This document shows positions 31,450-39,244 of a stretch of DNA of 64,000 nucleotides, one piece after another. The stretch is from an uncultured Clostridia bacterium. Lineage in GTDB: Bacteria; Bacillota; Clostridia; Christensenellales; Borkfalkiaceae. The stretch is taken from positions 1 through 64,000 of the forward strand of contig CAKQQQ010000009.1 of NCBI GenBank assembly GCA_934271065.1, written 5' to 3'. The translations under genes were made by a program, and so were the position numbers. The notes under the pieces are model-generated. The model made no database searches, was not told the origin of the DNA, and worked only from the letters and a program-made list of their open reading frames with translations. Each line of letters opens with the position of its first letter. Within the stretch, counting starts at the first letter, position 1.

Positions 31450-32198
31450 TTGTCCGCCGCCCCCGTTTGTCTGATTGCAATTTCGCAAAATATGCCGCAA
31501 TCTTCTAAAATTTCAGTATCCGCCTTGCCGCGGTCGGGCGCAAGTTCGTCCAAATAGCACTCTTTCAAACAAGATGAGTTGACCTTTCTTTCCAATTCCG
31601 CGCGGGCTTTGAATACTTCGGGAAAATCTCGGCGAATTTTATTCCAATATCCCATACCACCCTTCACGCAACCGACGCAATTATTATTTTGATAACCGAG
31701 ATCGTACATAGCGGGGCGGCGTATGTTTAACCGCCGTAAAACCGCGTGTGCGTCTTGTTTCGTGAGTCCTTGTTCGATAAGCGGGAAACGGTGATTATAT
31801 TGCGGCATTGCCTCGACTACACGATCGGCGCGATTTTGTTCGTGTTTTGAGCAGTCAAATCCCCACACATACGTTATTTCGTCGCTTTGGTGTAACAACT
31901 CGAATTGTTCTTTGCGTACCCGACGTTTAAGAAAAGCCGTGCAAGGCGCAAAGCCCGTTTTTACCATTCTTATACAGCCTTGTGCAAGTATCGCGTTTTC
32001 TACGCTCCCGTAATTCGATTTCAAAATTTTTATCGGGCGTTTGAGCGCGGTTTCACAATCTTTTATAAAACGCATACTATCGGGGTGCTGATCGTCGATG
32101 TCTATGTAATAAAACTCGTCGATTTCGTCGCGTATCAAATAAGCGGCAACGAAAGACGAAACACCCGCCGAAAGCCAAGCAACCGTTATTTTTTTCAT
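31446..32198 (-). CDS. PAPS-reductase-like PP-loop protein
   Basis: A 250-aa protein starting at MKKITVAWLSAGVSSFV (32198) after GAGGGAGCAATA. The PP-loop is WLSAGVSS, degenerate from the usual SGGxDS. A CVGCVKGG pair near the C-terminal third and NKIRRDFPEVF fit the phage PAPS reductase/adenine nucleotide alpha hydrolase family. These enzymes activate with ATP; DndC uses the same fold for sulfur modification of DNA. With four methyltransferases beside it, a DNA-modification role is tempting but unproven. Confidence 0.72.
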   Translation of the reverse strand: MKKITVAWLSAGVSSFVAAYLIRDEIDEFYYIDIDDQHPDSMRFIKDCETALKRPIKILKSNYGSVENAILAQGCIRMVKTGFAPCTAFLKRRVRKEQFELLHQSDEITYVWGFDCSKHEQNRADRVVEAMPQYNHRFPLIEQGLTKQDAHAVLRRLNIRRPAMYDLGYQNNNCVGCVKGGMGYWNKIRRDFPEVFKARAELERKVNSSCLKECYLDELAPDRGKADTEILEDCGIFCEIAIRQTGAADK

Positions 32199-32208
32199 TA
32201 TTGCTCCC

Positions 32209-32460
32209 TCAAAGTCCTTTAACAACATCAAGAGTAAGCGCGGAAAGCGAGTCCGCGGTAACGTCTTTGTCTATCGTGTATCCGTCCGAATAAATAAGCG
32301 TAACAATTTCGTTGTGGTCGTCCGTCTTACGATACACCGCATTTATAACGCCGATGTCAAGAGCGCATACAAGCGGTTTTAAGTATTTTTCTACAAATAA
32401 TTTTTTGTTTTCCCTTTTTGCCAAGTGAGAAAACGTTTCTTTGGTTTGGTTGACTTGCAT
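32209..32460 (-). CDS. small early phage protein
   Basis: An 83-aa protein starting at MQVNQTKETFSHL (32460). This start is preferred over an ATG at 32490 because AGGAAGGT precedes it. The C-terminal half (VIYSDG-like VTLIYSDGYTIDK, then DSLSALTLDVVKGL) is mixed alpha-beta. No family is recognised. Confidence 0.55.
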   Translation of the reverse strand: MQVNQTKETFSHLAKRENKKLFVEKYLKPLVCALDIGVINAVYRKTDDHNEIVTLIYSDGYTIDKDVTADSLSALTLDVVKGL

Positions 32461-32462
32461 TT

Positions 32463-32600
32463 TTATACCTTCCTGTTTTTCTTTTCCCATAAAACAGACT
32501 TCTTCCCAGCGCGAGCGTGTTTGTAATCAATTACAAGCCACGATACAACCGACGCCGTTACGACAACAATGAGTGATATTAAAACAATGTTAAGTATCAT
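32463..32600 (-). CDS. single-pass membrane protein (45 aa)
   Basis: MILNIVLISLIVVVTASVVS followed by WLVIDYKHAR and a basic tail: one membrane helix with the positive tail inside. It overlaps the start of the zinc-ribbon gene's 3' end (32590-32600) and ends 2 bp before the next ATG. A superinfection or accessory role is possible. Confidence 0.58.
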   Translation of the reverse strand: MILNIVLISLIVVVTASVVSWLVIDYKHARAGKKSVLWEKKNRKV

Positions 32601-32763
32601 TTTTTCTCTCCGTCTTTTTTATTTCACCCGCAATCGCTTTATTGTCTTTTAGCGATTGCGCACACACCCAACAATATTGATTGCCCGTATATGTTTCGTC
32701 CATTTCTCGCCCGCAAACAGGGCAAACGATTTTTATCCGCGCAACGTTCTGATTGTCTTTCAT
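32590..32763 (-). CDS. small zinc-ribbon protein (57 aa)
   Basis: MKDNQNVARIKIVCPVCGRE followed by MDETYTGNQYCWVC, then a Lys-rich tail. The CPVC and CWVC pairs form a canonical zinc ribbon. It lies 3 bp downstream of the RHH gene in the early operon. Confidence 0.65.
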   Translation of the reverse strand: MKDNQNVARIKIVCPVCGREMDETYTGNQYCWVCAQSLKDNKAIAGEIKKTERKNDT

Positions 32764-32766
32764 ACG

Positions 32767-32946
32767 TTAAGCCTCTTTCTTGTTTTTGCATTTGTCGAGG
32801 TACTCATAGACGGCTAAACGTATAATTCCGCTTACGCTATGCACGCCTTCGCTTTGCTTTGCAACATCGACGATTTCGTCGTAACGTTCTTTTGAGAAAC
32901 TTGCGCCGACTGTTACGGTTTGTTTTTCGCCCGTCGTTTTGTTCAT
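32767..32946 (-). CDS. ribbon-helix-helix regulator (59 aa)
   Basis: MNKTTGEKQTVTVGASFSKE is followed by a helix (RYDEIVDVAKQSEG), the turn VHSVSG and a second helix (IIRLAVYEYLDKCK): the CopG/Arc-type RHH pattern. AGGAGGCGGACACA precedes the ATG. It is the first gene of the leftward early operon, next to tandem hairpins that could contain its operator, so it may be an autoregulator. Confidence 0.72.
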   Translation of the reverse strand: MNKTTGEKQTVTVGASFSKERYDEIVDVAKQSEGVHSVSGIIRLAVYEYLDKCKNKKEA

Positions 32947-32970
32947 TGTGTCCGCCTCCTGTATAAAAAA

Positions 32971-33040
32971 ATAGACTTGCCGTTGAAAGCAAGTCTATAT
33001 AACAAAAAAAATAGGTTTGCCTTCAACTGACAAACCTATT
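32971..33040 (-). promoter_or_regulatory. tandem homologous hairpins at the early promoter region
   Basis: Hairpin 1: 10-bp stem 32971-32980/32989-32998. Hairpin 2: 10-bp stem 33010-33019/33031-33040. The stems are similar but differ by paired (compensatory) changes. The two loops contain GTTGAA and TTCAAC, which are complementary and could kiss. They lie 24 bp upstream of the RHH gene. They may be RHH operators or RNA leader structures. A weak -10-like TTATAT lies between them. Confidence 0.5.
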
Positions 33041-33123
33041 GTAAATCAACATTTTTTGAGTTTTTTTCAAAGTTTTTTCAAATTGTTTGTAAACGCGGCG
33101 CGCGGTAAACCCGTTTTATTATA

Positions 33124-33179
33124 ATATACGCGATATACGCGTATACGCGACTAAACCTAATTATATACGCGTATGCGCG
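33124..33179. repeat. short direct repeats of TATACGCG
   Basis: Five copies of ATATACGCG or close variants start at 33124, 33133, 33142 (one base shorter), 33163 and 33172 (one mismatch). They fill the gap between the prophage edge and the ABC transporter stop codon. Purpose unknown. Confidence 0.6.
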
Positions 33180-33187
33180 CGGAGCGG

Positions 33188-35782
33188 TTATTCCGACCTT
33201 AACGCCACGACGGGATCTTTCTTGCTTGCTATCCTTGACGGAATAAGCCCCGCAATGAACGTAAGAAGCATAGATATTCCGACGAGTATTATTCCGCCCT
33301 GCCACGGCAACACCGCCACGTTTTTTATATCCGCCAACGAGTATATAATCGCGCTTATCGGCAAATTGAGCAATATCGTTATCGCGATGCCTATAAGCCC
33401 CGCGCCCAGACCGACTATAAGCGTTTCGGCGTTGAACACGCGCGCGACGTCGCGTTTGGACGCGCCGAGCGCCCGGAGCACGCCTATCTCCTTGATACGT
33501 TCGAGAACGGATATATAGGTGATGATCCCTATCATAATCGACGAAACTATAAGCGACACCGACACGAAACCTATCAGAACGTAGGAAACCGCGTTGATGA
33601 TGGTGGTAATCGAACTCATCATCATACCCGTGTAATCGGTATAGGAAATTTTATCTTTTTTACCGTCTTCGCCTTCGGCTTCGACCTTGGTGTTATAATT
33701 CGCGATATAATCTTCGATATAGTCCTTATTCGCGAAAGACGAAGCGTAAATGGCTATCGACGACGGATCGGATTCGTCGGCGTAACCGAATTTAAGCATA
33801 TTCCCCGCGTAGGATTCTTTACCCGCGAACGCCGAGCCCGTCAGTATGTCGACGTTTTTATCGGCGTTTTGCGCGAGCACGACTTCCTGTTTGCCGACCG
33901 CTTCGAGCAGGGTTTTGGTAAGCGCGTTGCTATAAACTATATTGCTTGCCAGCGCGCCCGAACTTACGCCTTCTTTCTGTCTGATAACGCCGACGACTTT
34001 AACCTTTTTACCGCCCGATACGGCTGCGTTTACCCGTTCGGGAGACGCAACCAGAACTCCGTCTTTTTGCAACGCGTAACCGAAAGCGGCGTCGCCCGCG
34101 TTTTCCTTATAATAATACGCCGCGGGCAAAACGAGCGAAAACTCCTTGCCGATAAGGTCCGCCGTCGTAAATTTTTTGTTCGCGAATTTTTCGTTTTCGG
34201 GTACTTCGGTTATTCCGTACGCCGCCTTATACGCGGCTGCCGCTTCGGACGGCAGAGCGTTCGCGATTTCGTACATAAGTTCGTTCTTATCCGCCAGACC
34301 GAGCGCGGGCAGGATATAGTCGGGAATTCTGTTGTATTTATCGACGACGACCATAACTTCCCCGACTTCGGGATCGGTATCGAAACGCATCCACTTACCC
34401 GCTATCACGTCGTACTTCGATTTTATAAATTCGGCGTTATCGATGGCTTCGCTCCAGGCGTTGCCCGATCCGCCCGTAAGGTTGGCGTACATAGAGATAT
34501 ACGAACTCGACATCTGCAAGCCGCCCATAGTCTTATCCATCCAGTCAACGGTACTCATAACGCGTTCGTAACTGCCGTCTTCGCGTTTGACGTAAGTGTC
34601 GAAAGTCATATCGTAAGTATACTGAACAGCCGTAATTTTGGACGAGTCGTATTCTTTTTTGTCGAGTTCCTTTTTGAATCGTTTAAGGTTATTCGTCACT
34701 TGCAGACTGCTGTAAGTGTGAATCATCTTATAAAGCGAATCGTTCTGCTTGATCTCGTCACCGTCGGGGTACGCGCCCGCGCTTTCTTTCATATTGAAAT
34801 CTTTAAGCACCGACGTCATATCCGCGTAATTTCTCTGCACGGTTATCGGATAGCGCGAAAGCGTCTCTTCCTGCGTGCGGTTTATATACGTCTGAAACCC
34901 GCTCGACAGCGACAGTATAAGCGCGATGCCTATTATGCCTATACTCCCCGCAAACGACACGAGAAAGGTTCTGCCCTTTTTGGTCATAAGGTTACGGAAA
35001 CTAAGCGATAAGGCGGTTATAAAGGACATCGACGTTTTCTTTCTACCCTTATCGGTACGCGCCGAATTGGGCTCGACCTTCGCTTCGGCTACGCGTTCGG
35101 CTTCGGAAAGCGGTTTGTCGTCGCCTTCGACAACGCCGTCGAGAAGCCTGATTATCCGCGACGAATATTTTTGGGCAAGTTCGGGGTTATGCGTTACCAT
35201 TATTATAAGCCGATCGGCGGAAATCTCTTTAAGCAAATCCATTATCTGCACGCTCGTCTTACTGTCAAGCGCGCCCGTAGGCTCGTCGGCGAGCAGTATT
35301 TCGGGATCGTTTATGAGCGCGCGGGCGATGGCAACCCTTTGCATCTGTCCGCCCGAAAGTTGGTTGGGGCGAACGTTGATTTTATTTTTAAGCCCGACCT
35401 TTTCAAGCACCGCGACGGCTCTTTCGCGGCGTTCTTTCGCGCCGATACCCGACAGGGTAAGCGCGAGTTCGACGTTTTCGAGTACCGTCTGGTGCGGGAT
35501 AAGGTTATAACTCTGGAAGACGAAACCGACCGAGTGATTACGGTAGGTATCCCACTCTTTATCCGAAAAATCTTCGGTGCTTTTGCCGTTGATGACGAGA
35601 TCGCCCGAAGTGTAACGGTCAAGCCCGCCGATTATGTTCAGTAGCGTGGTTTTACCGCAGCCCGACGGACCTAAGACGGACACGAATTCGCTTTTACGGA
35701 ATTCAAGGCTGACGCCTTTAAGCGCGGTAACGGTCTCGTCCGCCGTCTTGTACTCCTTTACTATATTTTTAAGTTCAAGCAT
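33188..35782 (-). CDS. MacB-like ABC transporter, ATPase-FtsX fusion
   Basis: An 864-aa protein. The ATPase (1-230) has Walker A GPSGCGKTT (39-47), signature LSGGQ (about 143) and Walker B ILLADEP. A membrane helix near 265-285 anchors it, then a large extracytoplasmic domain (about 290-730) and three C-terminal FtsX helices follow (ending MLLTFIAGLIPSRIASKK). Such fused proteins power efflux, peptide sensing or cell-wall signalling. GAGGG precedes the start. A two-component system is divergent, as often seen for antimicrobial-peptide sensing pairs. This is the first clear host gene to the right of the prophage. Confidence 0.88.
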   Translation of the reverse strand: MLELKNIVKEYKTADETVTALKGVSLEFRKSEFVSVLGPSGCGKTTLLNIIGGLDRYTSGDLVINGKSTEDFSDKEWDTYRNHSVGFVFQSYNLIPHQTVLENVELALTLSGIGAKERRERAVAVLEKVGLKNKINVRPNQLSGGQMQRVAIARALINDPEILLADEPTGALDSKTSVQIMDLLKEISADRLIIMVTHNPELAQKYSSRIIRLLDGVVEGDDKPLSEAERVAEAKVEPNSARTDKGRKKTSMSFITALSLSFRNLMTKKGRTFLVSFAGSIGIIGIALILSLSSGFQTYINRTQEETLSRYPITVQRNYADMTSVLKDFNMKESAGAYPDGDEIKQNDSLYKMIHTYSSLQVTNNLKRFKKELDKKEYDSSKITAVQYTYDMTFDTYVKREDGSYERVMSTVDWMDKTMGGLQMSSSYISMYANLTGGSGNAWSEAIDNAEFIKSKYDVIAGKWMRFDTDPEVGEVMVVVDKYNRIPDYILPALGLADKNELMYEIANALPSEAAAAYKAAYGITEVPENEKFANKKFTTADLIGKEFSLVLPAAYYYKENAGDAAFGYALQKDGVLVASPERVNAAVSGGKKVKVVGVIRQKEGVSSGALASNIVYSNALTKTLLEAVGKQEVVLAQNADKNVDILTGSAFAGKESYAGNMLKFGYADESDPSSIAIYASSFANKDYIEDYIANYNTKVEAEGEDGKKDKISYTDYTGMMMSSITTIINAVSYVLIGFVSVSLIVSSIMIGIITYISVLERIKEIGVLRALGASKRDVARVFNAETLIVGLGAGLIGIAITILLNLPISAIIYSLADIKNVAVLPWQGGIILVGISMLLTFIAGLIPSRIASKKDPVVALRSE

Positions 35783-35876
35783 ATAAACCCTCTTTTTATT
35801 ACGATATTATACTATCATCATTAAAGCCAAAACGCAACGACTTTGGCGGCGCGTAAATATTTTTCACAGTATTTTC

Positions 35877-35905
35877 TTTACTTCGTCGCAAAAAAAGTAT
35901 ATAAT
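35877..35905 (+). promoter_or_regulatory. promoter of the two-component operon
   Basis: TTTACT (35877-35882), a 17-nt spacer and TATAAT (35900-35905), 22 bp before the response regulator start with an AAGGAG site. Confidence 0.6.
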
Positions 35906-35927
35906 TTACTAAAAAAGGAGAGACGAG

Positions 35928-36620
35928 ATGTTTGACGTACTCGTAGCGGAAGACGATTTCGCGGCGCGGAAACTTACCGCCGTACTGCTTAAAAACGCGG
36001 GGTTTTCTTTTCGCGGGTTCGCGACGGCGGAAGAGACTTTAACGTCCGCAAAACTGCGCAAACCGTCGCTCGCGCTGATAGACGTAATGTTGCCCGACGG
36101 GAACGGTTACGCCCTGACGACGGAACTGAGAAAACTCTACCCCGACCTGCCGATAATAATCGTCACGGCAAAATCGTTGCCGACGGATAAGCGGAACGGG
36201 TTTTTGTCGGGCGCGGACGATTATCTCGTAAAGCCCGTAGACGAAGAAGAACTGATTCTTCGCATACGCGCGCTGTTACGGCGTTCGGGCGCGGAGTACG
36301 AACAGACGATAGAAACGGGCGACGTGCGGCTCGACTACCGCAAAAAAACGGCGACCGTAAAAGGCAGAGACGCGGGGCTTACGCAAAAAGAATTCGCCCT
36401 GCTTTTCAAACTCGTCTCGTCGGTGGGCAAAATCTTTTCGCGCGGCGATCTGGTAGAAGAAGTATGGGGCGAAAAATTACCCGACGATCATACTCTGAAC
36501 GTGCATATCAACCGACTGAGAGAGAAGTTGTCCGCATCGGAATCTCTCGACGTAAAATCCGTAAGGGGGCTTGGCTACAAAGCCGTATTGAAAGAAAATG
36601 AAAAACAAAACCAAACTTAA
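35928..36620 (+). CDS. OmpR/PhoB-family response regulator
   Basis: A 230-aa protein. Receiver domain 1-118 has acidic residues E8-D10, phosphoacceptor D52 (LIDVMLPDG) and K102 (YLVKPVD). A winged helix C-terminal DNA-binding domain (about 130-225) has the loop GEKLPDDHTLNVHINRLREK. It is probably phosphorylated by the adjacent histidine kinase and regulates the divergent ABC protein. AAGGAGAGACGAG precedes the ATG. Confidence 0.9.
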   Translation: MFDVLVAEDDFAARKLTAVLLKNAGFSFRGFATAEETLTSAKLRKPSLALIDVMLPDGNGYALTTELRKLYPDLPIIIVTAKSLPTDKRNGFLSGADDYLVKPVDEEELILRIRALLRRSGAEYEQTIETGDVRLDYRKKTATVKGRDAGLTQKEFALLFKLVSSVGKIFSRGDLVEEVWGEKLPDDHTLNVHINRLREKLSASESLDVKSVRGLGYKAVLKENEKQNQT

Positions 36621-37599
36621 AAGAACGCTTAAAGAACTGTTGTTCGGTTTATTGTGCGTATCGATAACCGCCCTATTCTCAGCGTTTTGCGCGATTTTCT
36701 TTTCGGGCGGAAAGAATATCGAACCGTCGCTTGCCATATTTACGACGCTCTGCTCCGCGGCGGCGGGGTTACTGCCGTACGTTATCAGAATACTTGCGAG
36801 AAACGACGACGAAGAGAAATTGCTCGGCGCGATAGACGAAATAGTCAAAGGTAACCACGCGGCGGAAATACCCGAAGTCAAGCCCGATCTCGAAGCGGCG
36901 AGAAACGCTACGGTAAAACTTAAAAACGCGTTTGAATTTATAGACAAGGCACAAAGCGATTTCGTAAACGACTTCGCGCACGAGTTGAAAACGCCGATAG
37001 TATCGATTCGGGGTTTTGCCAAACTGCTTGCAAAAGGCGACGCGAGCGAAGAAGAGATCAAAGAATACGCTTCGCTTATCGCGTCGGAGTCGGACAGACT
37101 GCTCGAACTTACCGCCAACACGCTTATGCTCGACAGGCTCGGCGCGGCGGCGCAAGTAGAAAAAACCGAATTCGATCTGGCAGAGACCGCGCGGCGCGAG
37201 ATATTACTGTTACAGGAAAAGTGGGAAAGCAAAAATATCGAACTTATCGCCAACCTTGACGAAACGAAAGTATATTCAAACGAAGAACTCGCGGGGCAGA
37301 TGCTGTTAAACGTTATCGAGAACGCGATAAAGTACACGCCCGAAAACGGAAAAATAAGCGTAACCGTCGGCAAAAACGAACGCGGCGCGTTCGCCGTGAT
37401 CAAAGACGACGGCGAAGGTATGGACGAAGAGACGAAACTGCGTATATTCGACAGATACTACCGTGGCGATCCGTCGCGGCAAAAAGGCGGTAACGGGCTG
37501 GGGCTTGCCACCGTGAAAAAAATAGCCGAAGTTTTAGGCGTGAAGATAAAAGTCGAGTCCGAAAAGGGCGCAGGCACGGAATTCGAATTTACGTTTTAA
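36598..37599 (+). CDS. sensor histidine kinase
   Basis: A 333-aa protein. Two membrane helices (about 12-35 and 42-66) with almost no extracellular loop, as in intramembrane-sensing kinases. DHp box FAHELKTP with H128, N box VIENAIKYTPENG, G1 DDGEGMD, and G2 GNGLGLATVKKI. It overlaps the response regulator by 23 bp. The short sensor suggests it reads its signal through a partner such as the ABC protein. Confidence 0.9.
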   Translation: MKNKTKLKRTLKELLFGLLCVSITALFSAFCAIFFSGGKNIEPSLAIFTTLCSAAAGLLPYVIRILARNDDEEKLLGAIDEIVKGNHAAEIPEVKPDLEAARNATVKLKNAFEFIDKAQSDFVNDFAHELKTPIVSIRGFAKLLAKGDASEEEIKEYASLIASESDRLLELTANTLMLDRLGAAAQVEKTEFDLAETARREILLLQEKWESKNIELIANLDETKVYSNEELAGQMLLNVIENAIKYTPENGKISVTVGKNERGAFAVIKDDGEGMDEETKLRIFDRYYRGDPSRQKGGNGLGLATVKKIAEVLGVKIKVESEKGAGTEFEFTF

Positions 37600-37606
37600 C
37601 GGGCGC

Positions 37607-37653
37607 GAGCCCTGCCCGAACGCGTTTCGCGCGTTCGGGCAGGGCTCGTTTTT
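37607..37653 (+). terminator. strong intrinsic terminator
   Basis: A perfect 18-bp stem (37607-37624 with 37630-37647) with a 5-nt loop, followed by a T run. Ends the two-component operon. Confidence 0.92.
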
Positions 37654-37681
37654 ATTTCCCGATATAACGCGGAAAATAATT

Positions 37682-37713
37682 ACGGCGTAGCGATAAGTTT
37701 ATCGCTACGCCGT
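37682..37713 (-). terminator. terminator downstream of rplS
   Basis: A 15-bp inverted repeat (37682-37696 with 37699-37713) located 12 bp after the rplS stop. The trailing sequence is T-rich but not a pure U tract. It can fold on either strand. Confidence 0.6.
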
Positions 37714-37724
37714 CTTTAATCGGA

Positions 37725-38066
37725 TTAAAGGATTTCTTCGACCTTCGCCGCTTTGCCGGTAAGGTCACGGAGATAGTAAAGTTTCGCTCTTCTTACTTTA
37801 CCTCTTCTTACTACCTTGATGTCGGCAACCTTCGGGGAATGAAGGGGGAAAGTTCTTTCCACGCCGATACCGTAGGAGATTCTTCTTACGGTAAACGTCT
37901 CTCTGATACCGCTGTTTCTCTTAGCGATTACTATGCCTTCGAACGCCTGTATCCTTTCTTTCGCGCCTTCGATAACCTTGAACGAAACCTTTACGGTGTC
38001 GCCGACGTTAAATTCGGGAACGCTGCCTTTTAAGTTCTCTTTTTCGATCTGCTCGATAATAGTCAT
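37725..38066 (-). CDS. rplS: 50S ribosomal protein L19
   Basis: 113 aa with the full L19 sequence pattern (VPEFNVGDTVKVSFKVIEG, then FEGIVIAKRNSGIRETFTVRR, GVERTFPLHSPKV and VRRGKVRRAKLYYLR). It binds at the 30S-50S interface. Normal length. AATATGGAGGTATAAGTC precedes the ATG. It stands alone here rather than with trmD and rpsP. Confidence 0.97.
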   Translation of the reverse strand: MTIIEQIEKENLKGSVPEFNVGDTVKVSFKVIEGAKERIQAFEGIVIAKRNSGIRETFTVRRISYGIGVERTFPLHSPKVADIKVVRRGKVRRAKLYYLRDLTGKAAKVEEIL

Positions 38067-38152
38067 TGACTTATACCTCCATATTACTACGCGTTCGCGA
38101 CCATTTGTCGGAGGACCGCGCGAAGTCTATCATATTCTATCATATAAAATTT

Positions 38153-39154
38153 CTAATTGCAAGCGTTTTTTACGCCGTTTTTCGTTTTTTTGCTTTTTTC
38201 GGACACGATTTTCTCCGTCAGACGGGTAAGCGGACGCAAAAACGGGAACGCCAACGCCGAAGCCGCGAGATTGAAAACCGTATGAAAATCCGCCATCGCC
38301 CTGCCCGCGTCGCTTAACGAATGCGGGAATATATACGGCAGAACGCCTTTGCACGCCATAACGACGGGGAAGAAGACTATTCCGCCGAGCAGATTGAACA
38401 CGAGATTAAACACCGCCGCTTCGCGCGCGGGCAAAGACTTATCCGCCGACGAAAATATGACCGCCGCGCAACTGCCCGAATTTGAGCCGAGTATAACGAA
38501 AATCGCCTTATAGAACGCCGAAAACGAATTATCCGAAAAGGTTATGAGTATGCCCGTCACGGCGGAAGAACTCTGCGTGACGGCGGCGGCGACCGCGCCC
38601 GTCAGGAATAACAGAAAAGGATTTTCCGCCGCCGAGAACCCGACTGCGATCGGGATTTCTTTCAACGCGACTATTTTTTCAGACAACGCCGCAAGCCCCG
38701 AAACCATAAGCCCGAACCCGACGAGCGCGTCGCCCGCGTTTTTCGGCGTTTCGGTTTTGAAAAACCCTAAAATCGCGCCTGCGGCGACCGCCGCCGCCCC
38801 GACGGCGGCGCGATAATCCCCGCCCCGACCGAATATCGCTATAAACTGCGCGGTTACGGTAGTGCCTACGTTCGCGCCCATAACGACCGGCGCGGACTGA
38901 AAAAAGGTTATCGCTCCGCACTCGGCAAGCCCGACCGCTATCATAGTCACCGCCGCGCTGCTCTGCGTAAGCCCTGCCGCAGCCGTCCCCGCGAGAAATC
39001 CGCCGAAAGGCTTTCCGACGCAGGCGGACACGAATTTTTTAAGTCTTCCGCCGACGAGTTTTTCCGTTCCGTCGCCCAGAAGTTTCAGCCCGTAAACGAA
39101 AGTCGCCGCGCCGCCCGCAACGACGATCACGCTTAAAAACAGTTCCATCGCCAT
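38153..39154 (-). CDS. Na/Pi cotransporter family protein
   Basis: A 333-aa integral membrane protein with eight or more helices and the duplicated QSS signatures LTQSSAAV and VTQSSSAV, which define the PNaS family. It probably moves phosphate with sodium. It lacks the PhoU-like C-terminal domain found in longer members. It ends about 90 bp before rplS. Confidence 0.85.
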   Translation of the reverse strand: MAMELFLSVIVVAGGAATFVYGLKLLGDGTEKLVGGRLKKFVSACVGKPFGGFLAGTAAAGLTQSSAAVTMIAVGLAECGAITFFQSAPVVMGANVGTTVTAQFIAIFGRGGDYRAAVGAAAVAAGAILGFFKTETPKNAGDALVGFGLMVSGLAALSEKIVALKEIPIAVGFSAAENPFLLFLTGAVAAAVTQSSSAVTGILITFSDNSFSAFYKAIFVILGSNSGSCAAVIFSSADKSLPAREAAVFNLVFNLLGGIVFFPVVMACKGVLPYIFPHSLSDAGRAMADFHTVFNLAASALAFPFLRPLTRLTEKIVSEKSKKTKNGVKNACN

Positions 39155-39204
39155 ACCTACGCTATATATTATATAATTTATAATCGTTAAATATCAATTA
39201 AAGT

Positions 39205-39234
39205 TTGACAAGCCCGCCCTTTTAGTGCTATTAT
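39205..39234 (+). promoter_or_regulatory. promoter placed 10 bp before an ATG
   Basis: TTGACA (39205-39210), an 18-nt spacer and TATTAT (39229-39234). The ATG of the epimerase is at 39245, so transcription would begin about 3-5 nt before it, and no Shine-Dalgarno is present. Confidence 0.65.
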
Positions 39235-39244
39235 TACATACGTT

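Noticed and set aside
33869..35011. 380-codon plus-strand frame
   Set aside because: Shadow of the ABC transporter permease region; low-complexity and without start signals.
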